A stretch of 64,000 bases of DNA from Talaromyces rugulosus (taxonomy: Eukaryota; Ascomycota; Eurotiomycetes; Eurotiales; Trichocomaceae): the NCBI RefSeq assembly GCF_013368755.1, contig NC_049564.1:3542001-3606000 (forward strand). The letters are read 5' to 3'. Shown here piece after piece: positions 21,308-34,198 of the stretch. The translations under genes were made by a program, and so were the position numbers. Under the pieces are notes generated by a model. It was given only the letters and a program-made list of their open reading frames with translations. It searched no databases and was not told the origin of the DNA. Within the stretch, counting starts at the first letter, position 1, and every line of letters begins with the position of its first letter.

Positions 21308-22228
21308 GGTTTCTCTCGAGAGCGTGTAGAAGTGGCGGTTCGAGGATTGCTGGGAATCCTTTTGGCGGGAGCGGCGACTGATCATGCGGGCACAAGTGAA
21401 GGAAGACTTGGAGCTTGCCCAACACCGGCATCGTTTTAGATATTCTTTGGGACATCAGCCAGCAATACTCGAGACGAGATCAGCCCCCCAAAGAAAATCC
21501 ATAGCCATACAAGGAATTTGAGCACCACTGCCTGATTTGATTATTCGGGCTCGGAGATACTACTGGTAGAACTGCGGCTTGAGACGCAGCTGCGCCAAGC
21601 CAAGAAACGTGTAATTGATTGCTGAATAACTATACTATGCATTAACAGGAAGTAGTGTTTGCTCGATAAAGTCTCCTCGATATAACAGATCAAAAGCCAA
21701 TCGCTCTTTTCTTTGAGTATTGCTGAGAACGTCATCTGCAAGTGGAAAGTTTCCGCTCCTCCCCCGCCTCGCCGCACTAAGTCAAGTCAAGTCGGTCCAT
21801 CTCCAATGCGCGCGCAATTGCCCCCAACAACAATCATCTCGCGAGGAGAGCGCCATTTCATCGTGCCAATTCTCTGTTTCGCAAAAGCCTCTTGATTCTT
21901 GTGGTCTGTCTCCTCGGCAAGTGACAGTCGTTAGGTACAGCAACCAACCCAGTCGCTCACAATCGCCGCCCGGGTAGTCAATGTAACTCCGTGGACGCCT
22001 CCCTTCGAGTGAAGTTATCTCTCATCAACGCTACCAACCACCTATCTTTCGAAGTTGATCGCCATGTATGCGCCCTGAGAGCCCCACCCACGGTGAATCC
22101 TCGCGTCTGAAACGTCCCCCACTATCATAAACGGCCAAGCGACGACAGGAGCGGGCGCAACACCAGCAAACAAGGGTAGAAAAACCATGCATGATATGCC
22201 TTGAAGCATCTACTCTATCTATCTCACG
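21308..22228. promoter_or_regulatory. Divergent promoter, uracil phosphoribosyltransferase / WAPL gene
   Basis: 921 bp between outward-facing starts, including a long probable 5' leader of the WAPL gene. A short AAGTC-type repeat (aagtcaagtcaagtcgg) sits at about 21780-21796. No other feature recognised. Confidence 0.4.
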
Positions 22229-24764
22229 ATGAGTTGGAACGACCCAGAACGTCGCCGCAAGGTTGTCACGTATGGCAAATCAGCGCGCAATTCATCCGTT
22301 CACAGCCGGCGGCCTCTGCCTTTCTCAAGACCAGACGATATGAACGCCAATGCCGTAAATGCGCCTTTGCGATCTGAGCTTCAAACACGGCCTCAGACGC
22401 CTCAAAAAACCTACCTGCATCGCGCAAAGTCAACATCCAAAGTCTCCACCGAAACGGCGCCTTACGAGCCTGACACCTCCACTCAAGATAGTCAGCGGAA
22501 TCTGCGGTCTCCGAAAAGACGCAAGGTCTCGGGAGACCATGGCAAGCAAATACTTCAGAATCCTGACAGCCCACCTTCGTCCAATGTTGCGGCAGACAAT
22601 ACCGATAGAAACCCGCAGCCCCGTCGATTAAAAGGTCAGAGCACGAATGGCTTCACTAACAGCGACAAACCAGCCACCGAATCGCCCGGGCGTGCCCGCA
22701 GACATACAAATCGCAACGCTGAGAGAACCGAATCAAACGTACCCTTATCGTTAGCATCACCATCGAGAAAGGAAGACTCGGACAGCTATTATAGCCAACC
22801 AGTCCTAACCAAATCACGCCGTTTATTTAATCCAGAGCGAGCTCAACCCCGTGCCTTATCGAGTCCTGAGCCAGACAATAGTCACAGTACAGCTAATACA
22901 GGGGAACCTCGAGCACGAAGACGCCTGATAGATTCACTTGGTGCGCATAGTGCTCACGAAGATGGCCCAACAAGTGAACCAGAAACCATAGAACGTTCCC
23001 CCAGCCCGGACATATCGACTCCAGCTCCTAAAACGCCAAATGCCGCTGATAGCCAAAATAGCCAAGGCCGCGAGGAGACCATGCTGCGATCCTTCACCAG
23101 CGACAAGGCCGAAAATTCCACTCCTTCCCAGTCGATCAGCCCCAAGGTAACCTATGCTCGTCAACGATCGTTCCTTAGCAACCTTGATTTTCAAAGTAAT
23201 TTGAGCACCGGTAGTGGACTTAACGTCGAGGGCGATTTACATGGCTTGCCAACGCAGCCCACGTCAACTGCGAATCTGGAAAGTGAACCGGCAGAAGATG
23301 CCAGAACTGTGCGAAGTATTCACGAGCTTAGACGGGCTGGTGTGAATGCTCGTTTTCAGGGCATGGTTGATTCTATTCTTGAGGATATTGAGGATGTTGG
23401 AAGTTCTGCTTCTGTTCGACGTAATGGTCTTATCCAACTTTGTGAGAAGCTGCTTGAAGACTCATTCGCACAGCGATTCATCGAGAGCGGATCTTTCGTG
23501 CGCTTGGCAAATAGTATGTCTGCCAAGTTTGATGTGATTGCGTCTCTTCTCTTCGCTGAGGCATATGCATTAATGCTTCGGTTGAACCATTTGCCCCAAG
23601 GTATGCACAAGGCATTTTGGCCCGAACTTGTCGCTATGGCCCCTGTACTGCTACCTCTGCAGGAAGGCATCTCTAAACTTCTTTTACAACGTCGCTTTGG
23701 GCTTTCTCGGGCCAACCAATCAGCCATCAAGGACGTATCAACTCGATCAGGACAAGTCGCTGGCTTAAGCGATGATTTACCCCTTTCCCCGCGGCGACTG
23801 GTGCTGTACTGTATGCAACTGTCTATACGAAAAGTACGAGAAAGCGAGGTCCCGGAAATCTTACCTACCAAAGTCGTCTCCGAGCTGATAAGCATACTAC
23901 TGAAACTATCAAGTGAGCATGCGATTGACGAGAATGCCACCTTGAATAATTATGTCATTCTTGAAAGCATAATCTCGATTCTTGAAACATACACAACATC
24001 ATCGACATCCATCGGCAGCTCTCAGCAAGATGCCCTCACTCTGCTCGCCGGTTCCAGCCATTTCTTATCGTCACTGAGCAAGGAGAACGATACGCAAAGC
24101 CTCCAGCTTTTGACACTACATTTGAAACTTATCTTAAACGTCACGAATGCAAATTCCCAAATTTGCGAAGGTTTTGCGACGCCTGACCTCATACATAGCT
24201 TGGTTACGATTGTGCTATCTGGCTATCCGAGCGGTACAGGGGACTCTACCAACGAGAAAAAGGATTCGCTTGACATTGTTATTCTAGCATTGGGTGCCTT
24301 GATCAACCTCACCGAAGAGAATGAAGTTGGCAGAGAAAATATCTTGAATCAAAAAGAGGAGCAGCAAGAGAGCTCGAAGACACTTCTTGAACGTCTCCTT
24401 GCACTCTTCGTAGAGGGGCTTGATACAGTATCTGAGGTATGCCTACTAAATAACTCTTAGCCACTATTGATTATCTTTGCCCACTAACTGCAAATAGGCT
24501 GATTCGGTGGGCCAAACCCATTATAACGTCGCATTTGGATACCTTTCGATACTTCTCTGCACGCTGTGTCTGAACCACCAAGTGCGTGCCTTGATCAAAA
24601 CTTCAGTCAAGGGAGCTGGTTTGAATAAACTTTTGGCCACGGTCGAGGAGTTTCTTCACTACCATCGCAAGGTTGATGAGGAGCTCTCTCATTCAAAATC
24701 TTTGGGGGAGTTTACACTCAGACTCCAAAGGATTTTGGATCAAATCCATGCGAGCAGGATTTAG
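22229..24764 (+). CDS. WAPL-domain protein (cohesin release factor, Rad61/Wpl1-like)
   Basis: Two exons, 22229-24436 and 24498-24764; 824 aa. The first 360 residues are low-complexity, rich in Ser, Pro, Arg and Thr, without recognisable domains. From about residue 365 ([14 protein letters not shown]) the sequence matches the WAPL conserved region: an all-helical HEAT-like domain with D-S-I-L-E-D-I and repeated leucine-rich helices up to the C-terminus. Family knowledge: Wapl binds Pds5 and cohesin and opens the Smc3-kleisin gate to release cohesin from chromatin. Nuclear role inferred. The first exon reads through as one long uninterrupted frame. Confidence 0.88.
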
Positions 24765-25348
24765 TTGTAGTAAACTATGATGTATCTAAAAAGGGATCCC
24801 TGGTTTCTCCATGAAAATAGTATTAACAAAAATATTAGCGATTTGTTATTCTCCTTTATACCGTGTAAAGCGAGGATTTGGTGATTGCACGACCTTGTTT
24901 CCTTTTTTTGTACAATACTCAACAACCGTTAGAAGTAAGGTACGCTTTATATTTAAACACAAACATTAATAAGAACCAAATATATACACACGCCTATATG
25001 ACGAGCCACTGGGTCGCGCTAGACCCGAATCGGCACGCGTGCCGTCATCGGTGTCCGTGTATATGACTTTCCTGAAATGCCCGTTCCTCATTCCTTTGCC
25101 AAAAAGATCGGTCACCTCCCTCGATATTGGCCGGTTTTGTTCATGATATATATACCAGAGACTTTGCCGAATTTGCATGCTGCTTTGACGGCATCGCCTT
25201 ATATACTCTAACCCACCTTATATATCGACGTCGACGTGCGGAATCTGTTGGACGCCTATACAATTTCCCTTGCTCTCCATTGTTTTTTTTGGGGCACAAT
25301 TGCTGCGATTATCCAGTAATAACCAGAGAGTTTTGATACTTTATTGCA
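24765..25348. other. Intergenic, WAPL 3' end to Rheb promoter
   Basis: 584 bp with 3' untranslated sequence of the WAPL gene and the promoter/leader of the Rheb gene. No gene or repeat recognised. Confidence 0.55.
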
Positions 25349-26095
25349 ATGCCTCCACCGGCGAAACAGCGAAAAATCGCTATAGTTGGGAGTCGATCTG
25401 TTGGTACGAACAATTGTCCCTCCCCTGTTTGCGTCCGCCGCTGATTCTTTTCTTTCTTGACCTCTAGGGAAATCGTCGCTTACCGTCCGATTTGTCGATC
25501 ACCATTTCGTGGAGAGTTATTATCCGACAATCGAAAATACGTTCAGCCGAATTATAAAGCACAAGGGCCAAGACTTTGCGACTGAGATTGTGGACACTGC
25601 AGGCCAGGTATGACGACTCCCGTCCTCCATTGACATGCTAATCGAGGCGTTGCTTACTCGTGTTTGCAGGATGAATATAGTATTCTGAACTCGAAGCATT
25701 TCATTGGCATCCACGGATATGTCATCGTCTATTCTGTTGCGTCTCTCCAGTCTTTTGAAATGGTCAATGTGATCAGAGATAAGATTCTGAACCACCTCGT
25801 AAGTTCAACCATCCACCGCCGTCTTTTCGCAGCTGAACTAAAGGAAACAAACCAGGGCGCGGATTGGGTGCCATTGGTGATCGTTGGAAATAAAAGTGAT
25901 CTAAAAGCCGATCAGCGCCAAGTTACGTTAGAGGAAGGTCGCCAACTAAGTCAGCAATTCGATTGTGCCTTCACCGAGGCCAGTGCCCGACTGGACTATA
26001 ATGTTGCAAAGGCTTTCGACCTCATGATTGGCGAGATCGAAAAGTCTCAAAACCCTTCCCAGCCAACAGGGGATAGCAAGTGTGTTCTGATGTGA
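25349..26095 (+). CDS. rhb1: Rheb-type small GTPase (TORC1 pathway)
   Basis: Four exons: 25349-25403, 25468-25607, 25670-25798, 25856-26095; 187 aa. Seen: G1 loop G-S-R-S-V-G-K-S-S, effector region with Y-Y-P-T-I-E-N-T-F, G3 D-T-A-G-Q-D-E-Y, G4 N-K-S-D-L, G5 E-A-S-A and a C-terminal CaaX box C-V-L-M for farnesylation. The Ser-Arg-Ser in the P-loop (not the Ras Gly-Gly-Gly) is the Rheb signature. Activates TOR complex 1 at endomembranes. The third intron (25799-25855, 57 nt) has no stop and is a multiple of three, so its retention would insert 19 residues in frame before the G4 motif; homologues lack them, so splicing is assumed. Confidence 0.95.
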
Positions 26096-26452
26096 TAGCA
26101 AAGAGAGATGTGTGTTTTGAGCATTCGAGAGAGTGATATTTCTAGGTGTCGGCGCTTTGCTCTTGGTTTGGGGAGGAGGGGGGGGTAATGCGTTGTCCTT
26201 GTGGATTCTCTATGTAAGGTACAATAATATCCAGTAACATCTAAGTCGCGAGTTAATGGCCAGTTATTTATTTTGATATCGAATCGTGTGTCGCCAGACC
26301 ATGCTGCATTGGGACTGATAAACCCGTATGAGTACCTGTATGGATACGTGTAATATTACACGCGGATATGCCCCGCATCCCGCTGCCCCTCCTCCAGAAC
26401 TTCCCACAACACAAGCCACTTTTCGCGTTCAGTGTACTGTCTTTAAATCGAG
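26096..26452. other. Intergenic, Rheb 3' end to seryl-tRNA synthetase promoter
   Basis: 357 bp with a G-rich tract at about 26170-26186. No gene seen. Confidence 0.55.
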
Positions 26453-28249
<1,797 letters not shown>

Positions 28250-28823
28250 GGAATTGCCAGCCCATCAACGCCAGATGCAGCAATAGCGCCATTGCCGCCA
28301 ATTTTTTTTAAACGACGTGACCCCAACTAGCAGTACGTGGTTATGCGCTAAAGCTAGCTATCTATCAACTGTTTTCAAGTGTATGAGACCTGACGAGCAA
28401 AGACTCGTATCAATACACCTCCGACAGATAGCTTCGTTACTGTAATAGGCAGACTAGCAGATACGGACTTGAATGTTCCGTACTAGAATATGGTCGCAGC
28501 AATTTCCCAAAGAATAATAGAAACTGTGGAATACATACAAAGCAACAGTGGTATATTATCTACCGAGTGTAAAACTAATTATTATTATTGTGTACGAAGT
28601 ATGGTAACTAATTAACCACCGCGCGAATACGGAGCCCGAAAACGGAGCAGAGTGGGGGGGATCGTTTTGCCTCTCGGTGTGGGCTGCGTAGTCCGGTCTT
28701 AAGATGGCCTGCTGAGTGACTCATTATTGTTATTTTCCTTCGCTGTTGGTTTTTTTTCCTCTCTTTCCCCTCTGTTCAACCTCCATTCAATTGAAAAAAC
28801 CATTGTTCACTGTCTGTTGCACG
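28250..28823. other. Intergenic, promoter of phosphoglycerate dehydrogenase
   Basis: 574 bp. Contains the TGACTCA site at 28717-28723 and a pyrimidine-rich leader (28735-28800) just before the ATG. Confidence 0.55.
28717..28723 (+). promoter_or_regulatory. Cross-pathway control element TGACTCA (CpcA/Gcn4 site)
   Basis: Perfect TGACTCA, within the near-palindrome TGAGTGACTCA, 101 bp upstream of the phosphoglycerate dehydrogenase ATG. This is the consensus of Gcn4/CpcA, which induces amino-acid biosynthesis genes on starvation. Confidence 0.7.
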
Positions 28824-30592
28824 ATGGCGTCTGCCCAGGACATCAAGCTCCCCGCGGGTGCTTTAGCCCACCAAGTTTCCCTCTCGACATCTCCTTCAGC
28901 TGTGCTGCATTCGCCGCTGTCCAGCTTCGGAACGTCGATTCCTCGTGCTGCAGCGGCTTCAGTGTCCGCGAAACAGCTCAAGCCCTTTGCCACGGAAGAT
29001 GTGAAGATCCTACTCTTGGAGAACGTCAACCAAACCGGCCGAGATGTTCTTGCGGGCCAGGGATATCAAGTGGAATTTCTCAAGACTTCGCTGCCAGAGG
29101 ATGAGCTCATTGAAAAGATCAGGTAGATAATCGACCACCACAGAAAAAATTAAGCCAATACAGTACTAATAGTTTGTCTGTCTTCCAGGGATGTGCATGT
29201 CATTGGCATCCGGTCGAAAACCAAGCTCACGGCGCGAGTCCTGAAAGAAGCACGCAACCTCATCGTTATTGGCTGCTTTTGCATTGGAACCAACCAAGTA
29301 GACCTGAAGTATGCCGCAGACCACGGAATCGCTGTATTCAACTCGCCGTTCAGCAATTCGCGCAGTGTGGCAGAATTGGTCATTGCGGAGATTGTAGTTT
29401 TGGCTCGACAATTGGGTGATCGCTCCAATGAGATGCACAACGGTACTTGGAATAAAGTAAGCAACAAGTGCTGGGAAATTCGGGGGAAAACACTCGGTAT
29501 GTCGACTTGAACGAACAACAACGGGGAAAAAAAGTTCCAAACGCTCATAGCAAATATAGGAATCATCGGATACGGTCATATTGGATCTCAACTGTCGGTT
29601 CTGGCCGAGGCAATGGGTATGAACGTCATCTACTATGATGTTGTGAACTTGATGGCCATGGGCACAACTCGACAGGTCGCTACGCTCGAAGATCTCCTTG
29701 GCGAAGCCGATTTCGTGACCTGCCATGTTCCAGAGCTACCGGAAACCGAAAATATGATTGGCCAGAAACAATTCGAACATATGAAAACCGGAAGCTACCT
29801 GATTAATGCCAGTCGCGGAAGTGTCGTCGATATTCCGGCGCTGGTGCAAGCAATGCGCTCTGGCAAGGTTGCTGGCGCTGCTCTGGATGTGTATCCAAAC
29901 GAGCCGGCTGGTAACGGAGACTACTTCACAAACGACCTCAATTCTTGGGCCGCAGATCTTCGAGGCCTGAAGAACATTATCCTGACTCCCCACATCGGTG
30001 GAAGTACCGAGGAGGCCCAGAGTGCCATTGGAGTTGAAGTCAGCCAGGCCTTGGTGAAGTATGTAAACGAGGGTACCACTCAAGGAGCAGTGAACTTGCC
30101 CGAGGTTGCCCTACGTTCATTGACGATGGATCAACCAAACTGTGCTAGAGTATGTTGGAATTACTAGACCCAAGTCTCTGACAACATCGAAACTAATCTG
30201 GTTTACAGGTTATCTATATCCACCAGAACATCCCTGGTGTCCTCCGAAAAGGTATACCTCCACGAATCATTTTTTCTCTCTCTATTTCAGCAGGATCGCT
30301 AACTCTCTACCAGTGAACGAAATTCTAGGCGATCACAACGTAGACAAGCAAATGACCGATAGCAGAGATGATGTAAGTCTTGCCTAAACCCGATTTACAA
30401 GACACAGATATTGACATGTACTGGCAGGTTGCATACCTCATGGCTGATATTAGCGACGTGGACACTGTGATGCTCAAGGACCTTTACGAGAGACTAGAAG
30501 GCCTGTCATGTACGTTCAAAGCTATAACTACCCTTTAGGAGATCGATACTAACCCTTTCCCAGCTCGAATCATGACCCGCATCTTATATTAA
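28824..30592 (+). CDS. D-3-phosphoglycerate dehydrogenase (serine biosynthesis)
   Basis: Seven exons: 28824-29122, 29189-29496, 29560-30149, 30209-30251, 30314-30372, 30428-30509, 30564-30592; 469 aa. Seen: substrate-domain start V-K-I-L-L-L-E-N-V-N, G-I-R-S-K-T-K-L, the NAD-binding loop G-I-I-G-Y-G-H-I-G-S-Q, catalytic-region S-R-G-S-V-V-D and L-T-P-H-I-G-G-S-T-E-E-A-Q, and a C-terminal ACT domain (N-I-P-G-V-L-R-K-V-N, then Y-L-M-A-D-I) for serine feedback. The first step of the phosphorylated serine pathway, cytosolic. The N-terminal 50 residues are Ala/Ser-rich as in yeast Ser3/Ser33. A TGACTCA site lies 101 bp upstream. It follows the seryl-tRNA synthetase gene on the same strand, so serine supply and use are neighbours. 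Confidence 0.96.
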
Positions 30593-30972
30593 ACGATTTG
30601 CAACAACCCAAATATTGAAAGAATTATACATGTGTCAAATGTGAACTGGCGTTATACGGATTGGAAAATGGGGTAGGAGTTGCCATTCAACGGCATCAAA
30701 AGCGATAGAAGGTTTTTATTCATGATGTACTTCAACGGCATCCACGTATCTTACTGATATTCCAATTAAATAAACATTCTATTTTACTTAACTTTCATTG
30801 AAACTTGGTTGATATTATGCTGTTCCCAAAGGGGTCATATGGTGGCTAATAGAATAGTAGAAATACCTCTAAGCTATTGATACATTTGTAAATAGGACCA
30901 CGCAACAAAATCTACCTGATAAAATCAAAGGTATAAGACACTGCGTGGGAAAAAACCATTATAATATCAACT
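30593..30972. other. Intergenic, convergent 3' ends
   Basis: 380 bp, AT-rich, between the stop codons of phosphoglycerate dehydrogenase and the Bur1 kinase. Nothing recognised. Confidence 0.6.
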
Positions 30973-33016
30973 TCATCTACGATATAAATTGTAGTTCGAG
31001 TCTTCACGCCCTCTGTCTCTGTTCACCGGGCTGCGACTGCGTCGTCGATTCATGGAATTGTGGCCATCTCTCCGGTTACCATAACGCCCGTCATCTGGGC
31101 CAGTCCCATGCTGCCCATCGTATCTCGGAACATATGCGTCATTTCTACCGTCACCGCCGCGATTTCCGGTCCAGGAAGGATGATGCCCATCTCTCCAGCG
31201 TTCACCGCGATTGTCATTTCTGCGATTTGGTGGCCATTGTTGTTGTGATGATTGAGGAGGTCTTGGAGGTAATGAATCCTGAAAATATGTCAGCAAATCG
31301 AGGCAATAAATTATGGTCATCAAGGGAGCCCATTTTCAGCTATGTTTCAAAAAAAGCATACATCAGCATTGTGTCGAAATCCGCCCGTGTTGTTTCTGGA
31401 GCCATAGGCTCCCCGTGGCATACTGGGGACACGGCTTCCTTGACCTGTCCCAGAACGAGGACCGGAGTTGTTTGCCGCTCTTCCTGCTGGAGCAGGCTGG
31501 GGTTTGGGACGAATTCGGCGGTCAAGTTCGTGCGAGTCCTCGTAATGAGGTAGTTGACCAGGTTCAGCCGGATACGGGGGACTAGTGAAGTAAGGGTGCT
31601 GCAAAGCATCAATGGCGGTTACTCTTTTGCGCCAGTCAAGTTTTAAAAGCTCGCTGAGAAGAGATATTGCCAGGGGACTTTGTCTATAACAGGATATACA
31701 CCGGTCAGCTCAAATCCAAGTCATTGCAGAGTGTCAAAAGAGGAGTTGTTATCGCCTTACTCTCTGAAATATGTGCCTAAGTTTCCAGGTTTATACGGGA
31801 ATTCCTTGACACCTTCACATCCAGGTAGCGAGCTCCATCCCGGCATATTTTCTTCCGTTGGAGACCCAACAAGTGCAAATATAAGATTTGCTTGATTGAG
31901 ATCGCTTGTACCGGCAAGTATTGGCTTTCCTTTAAACATCTCACCAAAGACACAACTTCACGGGTTAGCTTATTGTCGAAACACATTGCTTTCGTCGAGC
32001 TCAAGCTTACCCTACTCCCCACATATCAACAGCTGTCGTATATCGCCGCAGCTGTAGAAGTAGTTCAGGCGGCCTGTACCACCTCGTAACCACAAGTGGA
32101 GTATAGTCTCTCCTCGCTTCGCCCGCACCCTTGCCAGGCTGTGGAGGCTGCTCATCATACGGACGTGCGAGTCCAAAATCTGCTATTTGAAGGATCCCGT
32201 CGTTGCTGATAAGAAGATTCGCGGCTTGTCATTGACCATCAATTAGAATCCTTATTCTGAAGATTTCTGGCATAGCTTAGACCAACCTTTCATATCTCGA
32301 TGAAGAACCCCGCTCTGATATGGTGTTAGCAAACTGGACTTTCAAAGCAGACAACGAAAAAGTACCTCATGCAAGTAACGGACACCTTTCAGTAATTGCA
32401 GCAAGTAGCACTTTATTTGCGGCTCTGTGAATTTGACGTCCGGGTTCTCGAGTAGTCCTGATAGATCGTGTTCCATGTAAGGCATCACCATGAACATGAA
32501 TGGTTTCTTCTTTTGTTCGGCTGTACCATGCGTTAGTAAGATCCAAGTCAAGCGCAGCACTCACTGGGCTCTTTTACGTTTCTTCTGAATTGCCATTTCT
32601 TTTAACTGCAAAATGTTTGGATGTGACAGCATTTTGAGTAATTTGATTTCTCGCAATGCAGTGATGGGAAACTGAGAAGAAGAAACAAACATTAGTAAAG
32701 GCCCAACACCCCGCGGTGCCTTGATCACTCACTCCATCTTTATCATTATGCATAAGAGTCTTTTTCATGGCAAACAGATCCCCCGTTTTTTGGTAGCGAG
32801 CCTTGTATACCTGTCTAGTGAAGGTTTGGATCGTATCAGTCAACCGATTTGACAGACCAAAAGTCAAACCACTCACCCAAAAGTGCCTTCTCCCAGTTTT
32901 CCAAGGGATTTATACTCTTCGATATCGCAGCATCCTTGAAAGCGAAGTTCGCCGTTGTCGTATCGTTCGAGCGATCGCTTTGGCGAAGGAGACATCATCG
33001 GCGTTGACATCACCAT
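30973..33016 (-). CDS. bur1: Bur1/Cdk9-type cyclin-dependent kinase
   Basis: A multi-exon gene starting at ATG 33016 and ending at stop 30973. Seen in order: glycine loop L-G-E-G-T-F-G-Q-V-Y-K-A-R (split by the first intron, 32876 to about 32819), F-A-M-K-K catalytic Lys strand, [15 protein letters not shown] hinge, H-R-D catalytic loop region, I-A-D-F-G-L-A-R, activation segment [14 protein letters not shown], and a C-terminal tail rich in Arg, Gly, Pro, Asn and Gln ending [10 protein letters not shown]. The hinge and long R/G/P/N/Q tail are those of Bur1 (Sgv1), the P-TEFb-like kinase that phosphorylates Spt5 and the RNA polymerase II tail. Several small introns between 31,280 and 32,820 were not all placed to the base. 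Confidence 0.9.
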
Positions 33017-33588
33017 CTTTGTGAGAATCAATAAGTTATCAGGTGGCCGAACTCTCGTCTCTCGATCGTTGTATTAGGAGGACGAAAAAGATCAAACGAA
33101 TATGGTATGCACGAAGAGTGAAGGGTATGTAAGTCGTCGGCGCATTCGAAATATCATGCGGCATGGGCCACGGCGTGGTGCAAGCGATCGTATCTCATCG
33201 ATGTAATGGTTAACAATGCGCGACTTCCCGGTAATTATATTGGCGTCAAGGAGATTGCAGGACAGCAATCGTAAGCGTCGTGTGGCGCATTTGACTTGGT
33301 GTGAAAAATGCACCCAAGGTCGAGCTTGGGTTATTCTTCAATCTCAGCGCTTGTTTCGGTCAATAAACGAAGATCAATGAACAAGGCGCCGATCTCTCCG
33401 ACAAACGGGGCTGCACTCCGCCGGAGATGTCATGTGACCCGCTGCCGACGGTAACGTCTTCCTTTTGTATCTCTCGCCGAACCCAGCGTCAATTCGCCTC
33501 GACAGACACATCTGGAACCGCAGGTGAGCTCTCCGCCGTGACCCCTCGCTTATGCGCTTTCGCCTTTGAGTTTCTAATCAGTACAGTC
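33017..33588. promoter_or_regulatory. Divergent promoter, Bur1 / complex I subunit
   Basis: 572 bp. Includes a probable leader of the small complex I subunit with a possible intron at 33523-33586 (gtgagc ... gtacag). An in-frame open stretch from ATG 33427 reaches the subunit's ATG. Confidence 0.45.
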
Positions 33589-33817
33589 ATGTCTGGCAAA
33601 CACCCAATTCACGTCCACCCGGCTCGGCCGTTCTACAGATTTGCTGCAACCGCATTAGGTGCCAGCATGTGGTTCTTTGTAAGGCTTCCCTTGCTACAGC
33701 AATTGGCGGTACATGAGGACTAACTTTTCTTTTTCTTTTTTTTTGTCTCAGTTGATGTACCGGGCAAAGAAAGACGGCCCCGCGCTCCTCGGCTTGAAAC
33801 ACCCTTGGGACCACTAA
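33589..33817 (+). CDS. NADH:ubiquinone oxidoreductase small subunit (NDUFB2/AGGG-like)
   Basis: Two exons, 33589-33678 and 33752-33817; 51 aa. Seen: H-P-I-H-V-H-P-A-R-P-F-Y-R-F at the start, a single hydrophobic segment (about residues 18-33, A-A-T-A-L-G-A-S-M-W-F-F-L-M-Y), R-A-K-K-D-G-P and the C-terminal G-L-K-H-P-W-D-H. The H-P-W-D/E-H tail is characteristic of this accessory complex I family in the inner mitochondrial membrane. Too short to appear as one uninterrupted frame. An in-frame upstream ATG (33427) could extend it by 54 residues, or 33 if the leader intron is spliced; the family's usual length favours the short form. Confidence 0.82.
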
Positions 33818-34198
33818 ATTTCTTGAGCTTCTATTATTATACAACACCGATCTAGAGGAGCTGACGACGATTCGCATTACATTTTCACATGGCGCTCTCC
33901 AACGAATTTTGTACCGGCCCTTGAGAACAGCACACTCGAATTTCATCGAACTACATACCGTGGATACGGAGCGTGAATCTGCTATTTCCTTGATGGTCCG
34001 GTGTTATTGTGCGACTATTATTCACAACTTGTACCTAGAATTACTGAACGCGAGATTTTTTTTTGACACCAAAGGAATGGTCTATTTCTCCAATAAATGC
34101 TGTGCTAAAATCTATAAACTTTTCTACATGTCTGATGCTATAATTCATTCACAAGATTTGGAGTACATGGAATACTTTCTTTTTCCAACAATACGAAA
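33818..34198. other. Intergenic, convergent 3' ends
   Basis: 381 bp between the complex I subunit stop and the P5B ATPase stop. AT-rich; nothing recognised. Confidence 0.6.
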
